A stretch of 64,000 nucleotides of DNA from Curvularia sp. ZM96 (GCA_022457065.1 JAJGBQ010000003.1:558001-622000); one strand, 5' to 3'. Shown: positions 22,574 to 34,675, counted from the first letter of the stretch. Notes: generated by a model not told the origin, from the sequence alone. Numbers and translations: made by a program.

Positions 22574-23441
22574 TCACCACCAGTCCAAACAGTATCCCGC
22601 ACTGGAACCAGCGATTCCAGCATTGCGGCAAGCTCCACTACAGCACCCAGCTGGATCCCACAAGTCGCAATAGCCACCTACCGGGTTACAGCAATTGCCA
22701 TCTGTCCACTGTGTCGTGCAGGTTCCTGAACAGCATTCACTTCCCGAGGTACACGAGGCCGAGGACGAAGCAACCTTGCAGACGGCTGGTTTATCGACAA
22801 TGCAAGCTGTTTCTGTCGCGACCACGTTTGTTGTCTTGTTCAACGTTAGCTTTTAGTCGAATACTTGTACCAAAGAGAGGTTGGTAAACGTGCGGGTGCA
22901 GGCGCGGTGCTCGTGGCGACGGCAGTGGTCGTGGGCCGCAGGTCGAAACAACTACATACTTCTGATATCTTGGCTTCGCCAAAGGCTTGCAGTTGAGGAG
23001 GGATGTTGATGCGTTTTTGAACCACCCGGCTGCCTTGTTCGGAAAATTCAATCTCATAATCTGGATGCACTCCAGACACGTCTCGCTTTTGCTCAGGGCA
23101 TTGAGCACTGGTCACTGTAACTGTTGTAGTACCGGTTATGCTTGTCCTATTCGATCATAAGTATACTATGTGTCGGAAAGAGCATAAAGGCAGGATTCAA
23201 TGTGCACTTACACAGTTGCAGGAGTGGTGACAGTCACTGTCGTACTTGTCGCTGGCATATTCACATACGAACGGCAGAACAAGGTGCCTGAGGGACCAAG
23301 TTTCTCAAGAGCAACGAAAGCGCCATTGACCTTTCCGCAATTGACGCCTCGAAGATCGAGCTCGGCCGGTTCTGTGGGTTCGGGTAAAGCGACTCCAAGG
23401 ACGCTGGCTGCAGCTATGATAACAAGCTTGAAGGTCAGCAT
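22574..23441 (-). CDS. Secreted cysteine-rich protein with two knottin-like modules, effector candidate
   Basis: Three exons: 23441-23212, 23146-22960 and 22834-22574; 225 residues. The first 20 or so residues (MLTFKLVIIAAASVLGVALP) form a signal peptide. A Thr/Val-rich linker spans the exon 1-2 junction. The last 75 residues are Cys-rich, with two similar modules, CTSGSECCSGTC and CDLWDPAGCCSGAC, each C-x(5-7)-CC-x3-C, the pattern of inhibitor-cystine-knot peptides; the mature protein has 16 Cys in all, an even number. Intron 2 (22835-22959) uses GTATGT with a GCTAAC branch site and is the choice that keeps phase; a shorter splice form cannot be excluded. Function unknown: secretion and disulfide-rich fold are supported, a role at the host interface is inference. 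An in-frame Met at 23498 precedes the signal peptide. Confidence 0.65.
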
Positions 23442-24804
23442 GATGCAGATATCTGAAGAGAAATTGAAAATTACTGCTTGTTCTCTAGGTGCGAGCACAG
23501 GCTTCTTATGAATGCTATGCTCTGATCTAGAAATGATCTAGATCACACTCGATCGGACCAAGTTGGATGGAACCAAATCTGCTTTCTGGTTCACTCATGT
23601 TGCTGTGGTGCCTCTGATTGTGGGACCGGGTCTTGCAATGAGAATTCCTGGGGTATATTAGCGTGTGGCCTCACGAAGGCGGAAGCAACTCCTTGACTCG
23701 TAACGCGGTGTAGGTCGAGCTCTTGACTAGGCGCCTACTATTTCTAGCTTAGCGACAGGGCGGATGCAGAACGAGGCTGCGCGTCGCTTCTAGAACGGGG
23801 AATTCTGTTTTCTCGTTTGTGTTCTGGACAGCCATCTCCGGATCAGGCAAGTGTCGCTATGTACGCGGATTGCTTGCCAGCTGTGGCCGTTTCCGCTCCT
23901 GATCGCCTGCCATAGACATCATGTTCTCTTTGATTCACCTCTGGCATCCTAAAAAATGCTACTGATATTCTGGAAGCCTGTGAGGATGTGCAGGAACCTG
24001 CATGGGCGTTGATTTTCCCAAGGCTCACATTTGGGACACCTAGCAACCGATAGTCGTTCTACCGCGGACTTAACTGATATCATGTCTCACATGCAACAGA
24101 CTACTGGCCCAGAACCCTTTTAAAAAAGGCCGCACTTTATTGAAGGCAACGGCAGCCGGGCCATGTCGGCTAAAAATGAAGTTCTCCGCGGACCAACGTT
24201 CACTTTGCGTAGGTCAGCACCGGGGACTGCTTTTAGAGAAGCGGAAAAAACAAAGTAAGGTTACCTGGAATGTTCCAGAGGAAGGTAGACACCATAGCAG
24301 TAGCTGGAGATCTTTCATTGGCAGATCTAGTGCACCTGGTATGCAGACGCGGCACAACGTCATCACGATCCTGGAACATGCATTGGCTGTACAGACCGTG
24401 CGGGCGATAAGCTCAAGCAGCCCAAAGCTTATATGAAGCCCGAGGCTAGCACCCAGGTCAAAGCACAATAGCGGTTTCTGGAGAGTCAGCCCACAAAGAT
24501 GGGATAGTGTAAACGCCACTACGTCCATGGAATGATTTAACAGTCTGATCCATGATCTCGTCAACGGCGATGAAAGTCCTAATATATGCTCAAGATTGGC
24601 GTACAAGACGACTAAAAATCAGAACGTAAAGCCACTCATCATACAGGGAAGTGGATGTCCCAAAAGAGACAACTATGCCCCGCACGGACCCCAGCACCCG
24701 TAGACCAATCATTCCACGTCTTAAAGTCATCAATTCCCAGTATGCATCAAAGTAAACAATCAAACCAAACATCACAAACCGATACTTGAGCACCAAAATC
24801 CAAC
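23442..24804. other. Intergenic, no gene recognised
   Basis: About 1.36 kb. A short inverted GATCTAGA-type repeat is seen around 23525-23545, upstream of the secreted-protein gene. Minus-strand open frames at 24214-24886 have no recognisable features. Confidence 0.4.
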
Positions 24805-25377
24805 ATGGCTCCTGGGCCTCCAACACTAGAATGGCGCCCCCTCTCCCCCCTGCACACCCCACAAGTCGTCTCCATCGCGAGCACAATCCACCCAGGCTTG
24901 CCTGAACGCGACGCCGTATTCGAAGAACGCATTAAGCTATTTCCTTCGGGCTGCTTGGGGCTTTTTAAAACGCATGACTCTACCATTTCCACCACCACCA
25001 CCACCAACTCCAACTAAGAACAAGAACAACGACTCTGTGGCTACATCGTCTCCCACCCCATCCCGCACCACTCGCCCCCTTCTCTTGACACTTTTCTCAA
25101 TCACATCCCTTCCAACGCAGCTCAATACTACATCCACGACCTCGCCATCCTGCCTGAATTCAGGGGCTCTGGGTTAGCGCAGCGTGGGGTGGAGCAGGTG
25201 CTGGAGACGGCGGCGAAAGGGTATGAGACGAGTAGTTTGGTGTCTGTGTATGGGACGGCTGGGTTTTGGGGGCGGTTTGGGTTTAGAGAGCCTGAGGATA
25301 TGGAGGAGGGGTTGAGGGAGAAGGTGAGAGGGTATGGGGAGGGGGCTAGGTTTCTTGAGCGGAGGAATTGGGATTGA
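24805..25377 (+). pseudogene. GNAT-family N-acetyltransferase interrupted by one in-frame stop
   Basis: A single frame from ATG 24805 to TGA 25375-25377 would encode 190 codons, but a TAA stands at 25015-25017. Upstream, the frame reads as a normal GNAT N-terminus ending in a poly-Thr loop; downstream, in the same frame, lies the acetyl-CoA-binding motif A (LAILPEFRGSGLAQRG) and a C-terminal segment SVYGTAGFWGRFGF typical of small GNAT enzymes. No GT donor lies between the two parts near the stop, so splicing does not remove it. The TAA differs from a CAA Gln codon by one C-to-T change in CpA context. The rest is intact, so this is a recent null allele, a sequencing error, or translation starts elsewhere. 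Confidence 0.7.
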
Positions 25378-25555
25378 TAGCACTAGGTGGTGCTGGCATG
25401 TGTGTATGTAGTTGTATGATAAGAGCGTCTGAGGTGCAGTGCCAAGAGCGGCGGTCACGTCATTTTGAGTCGAAGCGAAGGCAGGAACCTCAGATGGAAG
25501 GGACAGTCAGCTAAGGATAAGAACGTCTTCACGTGACCTAGGCGAAAACCAAAAA

Positions 25556-25566
25556 ATAAAATAAAA
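25556..25566 (-). terminator. RNA polymerase III T-run terminator of the 5S gene
   Basis: On the minus strand a run of T residues broken by A follows the 5S 3' end directly. Confidence 0.75.
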
Positions 25567-25686
25567 ACATACGACAGCGGGGATTCGCCAGTGGTCACCC
25601 ACCTGACTACTAGTCCGCCGGTCTTCAGCTTAAGTACCGGAGATCGAACGGGATCCGCTGAATGTCTGAAGCCTATGGTCGTATGT
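25567..25686 (-). rRNA. 5S ribosomal RNA
   Basis: Exactly 120 nt on the minus strand. The ends pair: ACATACGAC at the 5' end and GTCGTATGT at the 3' end form a perfect 9-bp helix I. The internal promoter segments are present, including TACTTAAGC in the loop A to box A region and GGTGGGTGACCAC near the 3' side (box C). Transcription would stop in the TTTTTATTTTA run just downstream (25566 downward). It stands alone between protein genes, as dispersed 5S genes do in many filamentous ascomycetes. Confidence 0.93.
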
Positions 25687-25961
25687 ACTAGATATTCAAG
25701 TGATTGTGTATTATCATCTCGAAAAATTAGCCAGGCCAATTGTCCAAGACCCAAAGATGCTTATCGATAAGAGAGACCCTGATAGACAACGCCAGCTTTA
25801 TAGCCTTCATGTCAGCCATAGAGGTTCAATATATAGGTGACTGGCGAAAGTCGAGGCATGCGTAGCAAATCGTATTTTGTTCATGTTCGGATGTTGTTGG
25901 AGAGATTGATTCTGTACGGAGTACTAGTGAGACTAACAGCCTGCCAGTAAATCAATTAGAC

Positions 25962-26823
25962 TTATATCTTGCAGAGGGCCTGCATCGTCTCCTTGGTGGT
26001 CTGCGATGTTTCCTTGACTATCTTAATGATTCCCTTGAATCTGTAGTATGTCAGTTATAGGCTCATTTATTTGAAGACTCTCCACATACTCGGGTGTACC
26101 AGCATCCTCGACAAATTCGTACATGAAACTCTCGCTGGTGGTTACAATGGCACCTTCGTGTCTCAGCCTGGCCAGGGCAATTGGGACCTCCTCCTTGTTG
26201 CAGCTGCTCACGCCGTCGGCAATGACGTAGACCTTGTGCTTTCGCCTGAGAAGATCGAGGGTGGTCTGGGTTATGCAGATGTGGCTTTCGATGCCGACAA
26301 TGATGCAGGACAGCGGGCCGGAGGCGTTGAGAGAATCGAGGGCCTTTTCCACTTCGGGGGTTCTGGAGCAGTCAGCCTTGATTCTCTTGTCCGGGGCTGA
26401 GAAACGCACATCATGGAGAAGCGTGTCTTGTCAACATGACAGACCGTCTTGACGCCATCCGGCTGGTCCAACTTGAGCTCCGGACATGTCTCGCCCAATC
26501 GAGCACGGTTTTGCGTGGTTGCGATGACGGGGATGTTGAGCAACTGGCCTGACCGTGTTGGTCAGCAACGAGCATAGCCACAAGAGGCGTATGACATACT
26601 GGCTTTCAGCAGCTTCTGCGCCGTCGAGACGACCCTGGGGAACTCATAGATGGCCGGGCGGAACTTCTCTTGCAGATCGCAGATACTAGGACGCTATGAG
26701 CAGGCAGCGTGGCGGGGGATGGCAGAGGCATACAAGAGGGCGGGGTTCGCTGCGGACCATCAGCCATTGCGGTGTTCAGGGTGGGTAGTGGGCCGTGTAG
26801 GTACCTATACGAGGCCCGGCCAT
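25962..26823 (-). CDS. Isochorismatase-fold cysteine hydrolase (ISOC1/YcaC-like)
   Basis: Six exons in 860 bp: 26823-26805, 26749-26734, 26685-26600, 26548-26410, 26362-26090 and 26040-25962; 203 residues. Introns are 47-55 nt. Exon 2 is a 16-nt microexon, and exon 1 has 19 coding nt; only this arrangement joins the start to the conserved [14 protein letters not shown]. The catalytic triad is visible as Asp15 (ICDLQ), Lys in VDKTRFSM and Cys116 in [11 protein letters not shown]. The family are alpha/beta hydrolases acting on small amides or vinyl ethers; ISOC-type members in eukaryotes are often mitochondrial or cytosolic with unknown substrate. The last intron replaces an apparent C-terminus by one ending ALCKI, which fits the family better. 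Confidence 0.85.
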
Positions 26824-28544
26824 GGCTGAGGAGAGAGGTCTGCGTGCAGCAAGAGGCTTTGGCAACGAGAGAGTGGGGCGTGCAGGGCGTGGGAGAAGCA
26901 ACAACAGCATACTGTTGCGGCGTAGTGGCAGCTGCGGGCAGGCCAGCCTGAGCCTGAGCCATGGCTTCGGCTACGGGCAGCGAACGACAGGGACGCTGGG
27001 CGCTGGGCACTGGGCGGTGGTCCCTGGAATGGCCGTGCGCCACACGGACCCTCCGCCCGCCGTAACGTCTCTCCCCTCCCAGAAATATTTCCGGCCAGGT
27101 GAAACGGACCTGGATTGCCCGCATATTGAGCCCCAATTTACCACGCCAAAACATTTTCCCTGAATCTGAGCCGGCAGTCTTTGCCATACGAGACGCGGCC
27201 CTCAGGAGAGCCGCAACCGGGCGTCGGCAGCACGGATGCGTGCGCTGTTGCAAAGGGCAATGTGTCCCTGCATCCGTTCACGAGGTGGAGTCGGTGTGGT
27301 AAGATGAGATGAGCATACCCCGTCAGACGAGGCCAAAAATACACCTGCTCGCTGTCCGGAAACCAGGCGTATTGGCAGCCCCATCTGCTGTATAGGAGAG
27401 ACAGTCCGGCAGCCAGACTTGGACCCAACACATGGTACCCCCCTACAGTCTCATGAGCAGCCGCCATGCCCTTGTGACGTATAGTAGACAGGAAAGGGGG
27501 CCACGCCGCCCGTGGAAGTGCGGCGAGTGGGCTCAAGTCGGACATGAGGATAGTTGCCGTACAGGGACACGTACAAGTAAGTAGCCAGCTTTGCGCAGTC
27601 AGCACCGGCACCGGCACCAGCGCCGTCGGGGCTGACGAGTGCTGAGCATTCCTGAGGCGGCCATGTCGCTTGTACGTATCGAGGGGTTGCGTTAGAGGGA
27701 ACGACGGTGTGGCGTGCGGGTGTGTGCTTTTTCCCTTTTGCGCCTACTGCTGGGTGCTCCGAGCGCGGGGCAGGCCCTGGGCGTCTTGGTCATGGTATGG
27801 GCAGTGGTGGTGCTGGTGATGATGTTGGTGGTGCCAGAAGCAATGCAGGCGTCGAGTAGAGAGCCAGGCACCAGGCCCGCAGCAGGCACGGCGGCGCCGC
27901 CCCGCCGCGGTGCAGCAGAGGGCAGCGGCGATGGCAGCGCAGCGCAGCGTGCAGAGCCCTTTGGCCGTCGAGAAGGCGCCCCTGTCGCCCTCGCAATCTG
28001 GTGTAGGTGACGGCACGCGCCCGCCCTAAAGCGCTCTAGACGCAGCTCTGTGCTCGCATCCCCCGTTGGACTTTACATACGCCCCATGTGCATGCATTCC
28101 CCCAGCCAAACACCACCTCACAGACAGACGTCCTGTCGCTCTCCCCTCCTACCGCCTCGCTCGCCGTCTGCAGTGCTCATCGCCGTCCCCAGCTGCACCT
28201 GCACCTGCATTTGGCCCATTGACTAGCGCCAGGCCTCTCGCCCACTCAGCGACTCGTTCTCCCAAGCCTCGCCCAGCAGGGGTTCGCTCTCCAGCACCAG
28301 TACCGGCACTACCACGACGACCAGCGCCTCGCTCGCCCCGTCCTCCACAAGACACGCTCGTTGCGAAGAATCCGCCCGCTCGTCTTCTTCGCTGCCCTCA
28401 CTTGCTCTGGAAGCACTCACTCCCTTCGTTTTTCCCTCGTCGTCCTCTCGTCCCGGCGCACCCTGGCACAGCGAGCAGCGGCAGTAGCCCCTCTCCGAGT
28501 ACCGCTATAATCTCCCCTACCCATCCCTTCGGCCACTAAAGTTT
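26824..28544. other. Long GC-rich divergent intergenic region
   Basis: About 1.7 kb between the divergent hydrolase and nucleotidyltransferase genes. The right half is C-rich on the + strand and looks like a long leader: an open frame of 157 codons, 28066-28539, Pro/Ser/Ala-rich with no domain, ends 5 nt before the ATG at 28545. It may be a uORF or chance in biased sequence. Confidence 0.4.
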
Positions 28545-31500
28545 ATGACCGACCGCCGCCACCACCTCCCCCAGTATCTTTACATTCACCATCCCCAGCC
28601 CATTCATTCCGACGACCATCCCACAAAGGAGCTCAACGCGGCTCTTTCTTCGCCCGCCCACTACCTCGAGCCGCACTTGCTGCGCCCGCACCCCCCTTAC
28701 GCCCCGGTGCCCCCGTATCTGCTGCTGCACCCGCTCCTGCAGCTTGCGCGCATCGACAAAGTGTATCCATCTCTCTCGCACTCGTCCTTTCCCACCGTAA
28801 TTGTGTCTCCCCACTCGGTGAGCCCGCCGCCCCAGCGGGACGCAGGCCGCACCCACGCCAAGAAGCCTCCCGTCAAGACGGCACAGGCTCAGAAAGATAC
28901 CACAGATGGGCATAAGGATACAAGGTGCTCCGGGCCCAACAGCGCGCCCACGATGACATCCAACGGTGCTCCAAACGCGGCCAATAAGCGGGCCTCGGCT
29001 GCTGCCCCGACACAGCACGACTCCCAGGCACACCCCCAGGCACGCAGCCAGCGCCCGTCCATCGTCTCGCACCACTCCAACTCCGTCCCCTCCACCCCCC
29101 TCCAGGTCGCCCGCTCTTACAACGCGCACTCCCGCTCCCCCTCGCCCAATGGTGGCCTGGGCGGCCATTCGCCACGCTCCGTCTCGTCCGAAGCAAACGG
29201 CGCCATGCCCACGCTGAGGCCCGCTCGCCCCTTCAAATGCAGGTTCGAAACCAATGTCGGCATGCTGGGCCGGAGACGCATGCCCTACCAGTCCGACGAG
29301 ATATTGGAAAAGGCAAAAGAAGAGCCCAAGAAGACTCTAGATCCTCATGAAGATGACAAGCTGAGCGGTGACATGCGTGAGCTCTACGACCGGTTAGTGC
29401 CCAAGCAGCAGGATACCGATACCCGAGAGCGTTTTGTGAAAAAGGTGCAGCGCATTCTGGAAACCGAGTTTCCGGGCACCAAGATGATGGTCCATGTGTT
29501 TGGCTCCTCGGGTAATATGCTGTGGACATCGGAGAGCGATGGTAAGCCTCACAATCTATCCCGCAATGTGTTACAGCTGACCCTCGACAAGTCGATCTTT
29601 GCATCCAAACGCCCATGAAAAGGCTAGAAGAGATGCACCCATTGGCCGAGGCTCTTGACAAACGTACGTAACCAACACCGCTCTGCTGAACTGGCCTCTA
29701 ACCTCCCTAGACGGCATGGAACGTGTTGTCTGCATACCTGCAGCCAAGGTCCGGATAGTAAAAGTCTGGGACCCGGAGCTGCAACTCTCCTGCGATATCA
29801 ACGTGAACAACGTCTCCGCAATCGAGAACACACGCATGATCAAGACCTATATTCAGTTAGATGATCGTGTACGCCCGCTAGCCATGATTATCAAATATTG
29901 GACAAAGCGGCGTATCCTCAACGATGCTGGTAAGTCTCCTCCTAGACCGCATGCTTCTTGTTTAACCTCTTGTAGGCATTGGTGGCACAATCAGCTCGTA
30001 TACGTGGATATGTATGATTCTCAACTTTCTTCAAACGCGGGATCCGCCAGTCCTGCCTACCCTGCACGAGCTTCCCCAGCGAGCACGAGATGAGACGACC
30101 GGCCAGCCATCGTTATCGAGTTTTGCCGACGACGTAGGAAAGCTGAGAGGGTTTGGTGAGAAGAACAAAGAAAGTTTGGGTCAGCTGCTCTTTCATTTCT
30201 TCCGGTTATACGGTCATGAGGTCGATTACGAGAAAGAGGCAATGTCAGTACGTCAGGGCAAGCGTATACCAAGAGAAGAAAAGGGATGGCACCCTGGTGG
30301 TGGCCAGAAGGAAGGCGTCAACCGCCTTTGCGTCGAGGAACCCTTCAACATAGACCGAAACCTCGGAAACTCGGCAGATGACTACGCGTGGCGTGGTATA
30401 CACTTGGAGATTCGTCGTGCTTTTGATCTGCTCGCAGACGGCCAGCAGCTCGACAAAGTCTGTGAGCAATTCGAGTATCCTCCCGAAGAAAAGACAAACT
30501 CCATCTTCAAGAAGCCGCAGTCGCAAAAGGCCATCATCACGTCGAGTGTGCCTAATCGCAATGGAAGGGGTGGTCAAAACTCGCGAGGAGGTAGAGGTGG
30601 TTTCAGCCTCAAGGGTCAGCATGGAGGGAGTAGACGGTCGTCTAACAGCTCGAATTACGGCCAGGGCCGTCCACCCTTTCTGCACAGCCCACCCGTTCCC
30701 CAAAGCGCTGGTCCAGAATACTTTAGCTTCCCACGGGGCATTCACGACCAGCTACACGACCAACTATACCAGCAATATCAGATGTTGGAAATGCAGTCCA
30801 ATTCCCTGCGTGCCCAGCTAGCCGCTCAGCAACACGCGCAGCAGGCACATCAAGTGCGGGCTGCCCAAATGCATGCCCATGCCATTGCTCAAGCACAGGC
30901 ACAGGCACAGGCACAGGCCCAAGGACGAACATCGAACAGTACGAATGGGTCGCCTCAAAAATCGCCATATGTGAACGGGCGACAAAGCCCTCGGTTGGCT
31001 GAGCGTGGAATACCGCCAAATGCTCTTCCTCAGGGATTTCTGTACCATTACCCTGGCTTCTACAACCCCTCTCAAGTAGATCTGAACGGCTCACAAGATG
31101 GATCACGGACAAACCCATCTTCACCGTCGTTGAGCAGCAGCATGCCTGGTGTACATCGCGGGGTTCATCGCGCGTCGAATGCTAGCGAGACCACCTCACT
31201 TCGTTCGCACTCGCAGCCGCCACGCAACGTAGCGCAGCAGCCTACCATTGTGGGATATCCGCCTATGCCCCAGTTTGTTGATCCTGCACTCTTTGCCGGT
31301 TACCCTATCGCGCGGTCCTCACAAGATCTTTCGACTACGCAAAGCACGTCCGACATGACGGTAAATTCAACAGCCACACAGCAAGAGTCAGCCTCGTCTT
31401 CAGACAACAGTTCGCCAAAGGAGTACGTAGGCTACTACGTAGCTGAACAGCCACCACCCGCAGCACCACAGCAGCAACAACCGCAACCGCAACCGACCCC

Positions 31501-32635
31501 AGCGCGCTCATTACAAGACTATACTGTTGCAGCAATTCCGTCCTTTAGCGAGCTGGCGCAGCGCCGTCGACGAGTGTCGCCAGAAATTACCCAACCTCTG
31601 TTGAACACGGCATTGCGGCGGGTAACACGCTCGCCCTCTCCCTTGAGAGGCCACATGCGAAGCCAATCTACTAGCGTGGCTCAGCCGAGCGATGCGACGA
31701 CGACTGAGCAACGCAAGTCACGTGTTGACTCCGTACGGCCTGCACCCGTTGACAACGGACCGGTCATTGTCAACGGCTCCTTCCCTACTCAACCCCGCCC
31801 AAGGACTGATGCGTTCGATACGGCTGTGCCCGAGATGCCACCTCAAGATCCACTTGGCATGTACGTGGACGACCAGGCCATTCACCAGATCCAGCAGCTC
31901 CAAGCGCGTCAACAACTAGTACTGCAAGAGATGCAGAGACAGAAAGGGGCGGAAAATATGGCACCTCCAATCGTCAACGGATCTATCAATGGGCACCCAC
32001 CAGCGGATTTGACCGGTATGCAGCACGTACCTAGTGAAAACCAGCAGCCGTTTCCTGTCATTGGTGATGCCTGGGTAAACTACGATATTCCCAACGGCCA
32101 ACACAGTGATCGTGTTGAAGATATATCGCCAACTCGCATCGTTCCTCAGGCTCAGTGGTCTACGCCTGCATATACCAACGGTCTTCCACCTCTGGAAACA
32201 TCGAATGTGCAGCGAGCGCACCCTCAGGAGCCAAAATCTGCAACCGTTCCGTTGCTGTCGCCAGTGTTTGAAACGCATACACCATCTCCAACCGCCACCC
32301 GTTCCGCTGACCTCGGCAAAATTGTAAACAGCAACAATAATGGACACAAGGCGCAAGCCAAGTCGAATGCTCAGCAGCATCGCCGTGCATCGCTTACAGG
32401 TGGGTCCAACGGAAATGGCAATGGCAATGGCAATGGCAAGGATGGCCGCAACGGCCAGCAACAGAAGACACCCCAGAGCAACGAGCGCACCAACAAACCC
32501 ACTGCAGGAGGTTCTAGTCCTAGCTCTTGGCAGGCTCCCCGTAAGAAAGGGAAGAACAAGAAGCCTAGGGCCCCGGAGCAGAAGGCGGCTGGTGAGCCGT
32601 TGCCTGCCAATGCTGCTGATCGCAAAGGTGGTTGA
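28545..32635 (+). CDS. Cid1/Cid13-type non-canonical poly(A)/poly(U) polymerase with long Gln-rich tail
   Basis: Four exons: 28545-29541, 29592-29663, 29711-29929 and 29976-32635; all three introns are phase 1 and 46-50 nt; 1315 residues. The nucleotidyltransferase core follows a 250-residue disordered N-terminus: FGSSGNMLWTSESD-VDLCI supplies the Asp pair (332 and 334, split by intron 1) and SCDINVNN the third Asp (385). The PAP/25A-associated domain lies around 500-600 (LLFHFFRLYGHEVDY). The remaining 700 residues are low complexity, Gln/Ser/Pro-rich, with encoded hexamer repeats ACAGGC x4 at 30895-30918 and AATGGC x4 at 32414-32437. Cid-type enzymes add A or U tails to RNA, in cytoplasm or P-bodies; the disordered tail suggests RNP localisation. 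The start is uncertain: Met at 28953 (residue 137) is a good alternative. Confidence 0.88.
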
Positions 32636-34332
32636 GGAGTTTTCGGTTTGGCCATCTTGCTCACACACTTGATCCGGTGTGAAACAGTTACCTCTCAGTT
32701 ATCTTTCTGGATATCTAGAAAACATGGCATGACATCTGCTCCACTTCGGCGTCCCGGGGTTCCTCATCGGTAACATCGGCTGTCTCAACACCTGGGTACT
32801 ACATAGCGACACATTTTGAAATGATGTCGGCTTCAACGAACGGTATGGTCAAAACGTGCAAGGAAAAGATGAAGAAAAAACGGGAAGGAAAAAAGTCTCA
32901 TGTCAGTCTCTTACATGGCCTCAATCGCATTGGCATTGCCGTTACACTCGGCGGCGCGAAAACCAGCGGCCGCGCAGAGCTTTCCTTGTTTGTTCATTTG
33001 AACGGCGTTCTTTTTCGTCCTTCATCATGGGCGAGACACATGCATGTTATCGCATCAACTTGGAGTTTTTTTGTTCATTTTTGTTTTCCTTGCCTGTTCA
33101 GGTTCACTCGGGTCTCATACGGATATCTCGGTACACCAAAGCGATTGTGATTTTCTCTCCTTTTTACTAGTGTGGTTTTCTCCAACACCTCCAGATTCGC
33201 AAAGCTGGAAAAAGACATGTATATGTTTTGTTCATGCGGGGGAAAGGGCTGGCTGATTCATTGTGATGGTATATTTTTCTTTCTCTTTTTCCTTACCTTA
33301 CGGGATTTTCTTTTTGGGCAAACACCTGGGTCTTTTAGCCACCAAATGCAAAGGGTGGTTGGGTGGCGCCTTTGTTGTGGACGAAACAAGGCGTGGTGTG
33401 TATGTGGGCATGTATAGATAAAAAGAGAGATACAGGCAGGCAGCGAGGAGGGAAGGAAGGTTGTAGGCATGTCCTTGATTGTACGAGGACCCTTCCTTGC
33501 TGACCTGATGCCTTTTCTCCGAGGGGTAGGGTAGAGAAATGACAAATTGTTAAAAGTTCAGAATCGAGTTAAAATAGATAAAGTGAGTGAGGTGTTGGCT
33601 TTTCTGGCTTCTCTCTCTTGTATGGAGAACCTCAGCATACACAGCCTCTATAAGACACTACACACCTTCTCTACCAAGCACCATCATGTGTCCTTCCCCT
33701 CCTTTGCCCATTTAAGTATTCCGTATCTTCCGCCCTTGCTGCTAAGAAAGACTAGAACGCGTAGGACATGACTTTTATTCTATACTTCTATCATATTCCA
33801 TCACAGCTCTTCTTCGTCCTACGGAGACACGGGTCTACCTGCTGTGACCATCTGGATCCTTTCTTACTCACTATCTTCCTTTCTTCCTTCGATCATCGTG
33901 AAGGGTTCAGAAGGTTAATAAGAAATGCGAGTTATCCAGGTACGAAGTGGGATTAGCTAGTGTGATGTGTAGGATGCGGGAATCGCGGTAAATATGCTAG
34001 GTCCTTAGGGAAGGAGGGCGGGTTAATCAGAAGATTTCTATGGATGATGGTTGAAGCTGAGAATGCAGTCCGCAAGAACATATAGCTGGTTTGAAATTGC
34101 TTGAATTAGATTCCAAAGCGATTGATGTAGTACTTTCACAGCGAGTCTAATGTCTGCTTTACTGCGTTTGTGATTTGCTGTGAACAGTGGCTGAACTAAG
34201 AATCTGGTTATGCATCGCAGTTGGAAAATAGTTCTAAACTTCTTACTTTGATATCTTTTCTTAGACACTATATCCCCAGGATCATTTGTTACAAGTCCTC
34301 GAATGTTAGTCATGGAGAGTGAACGTCGGAGA

Positions 34333-34340
34333 TGACGTCA
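34333..34340. promoter_or_regulatory. CRE octamer TGACGTCA, distal
   Basis: Perfect palindromic CRE/ATF site about 390 bp upstream of the acetate kinase start. bZIP proteins of the ATF/CREB group bind such sites; occupancy here is inference. Confidence 0.45.
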
Positions 34341-34667
34341 TGCCATTAACTTCACCAGCGTCGGCCCGGCACGTTGCGGTCACTGGATACGGCATTGGAT
34401 GGGTCCAGCCAGCGGAGACATATCAAAATCAACGCACGTATGACGAAGCCTGAATTGTGCAGGTTTTGACGGGAAAAGAAATTGTTAGTCTGCAACTCCG
34501 CGACTTCCGATGGTTCGACCTGCCGCTGCACGCCTGATCCAGAACCCCAACATTCAATGCGAGCCTAGTTTCTACGATTTCCTCCCTTGCCGAATCTCAC
34601 ACACCAAAGCTTCTCGTTTCTTTTTCCAAAACACTTAACCCCTAGAGACATTCTATCCATTACCGAC

Positions 34668-34675
34668 TGACGTCA
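34668..34675. promoter_or_regulatory. CRE octamer TGACGTCA, proximal
   Basis: Second perfect CRE, 51 bp before the acetate kinase ATG; probably in the leader or core promoter. Confidence 0.45.

Noticed and set aside
25455..25754. 99-codon minus-strand frame over the 5S gene
   Set aside because: It is the 5S rRNA read as protein; the RNA ends, pairing and T-run explain the sequence.
26606..27253. 215-codon minus-strand frame across the hydrolase start
   Set aside because: Shadow of GC-rich sequence; the six-exon hydrolase model explains this strand.
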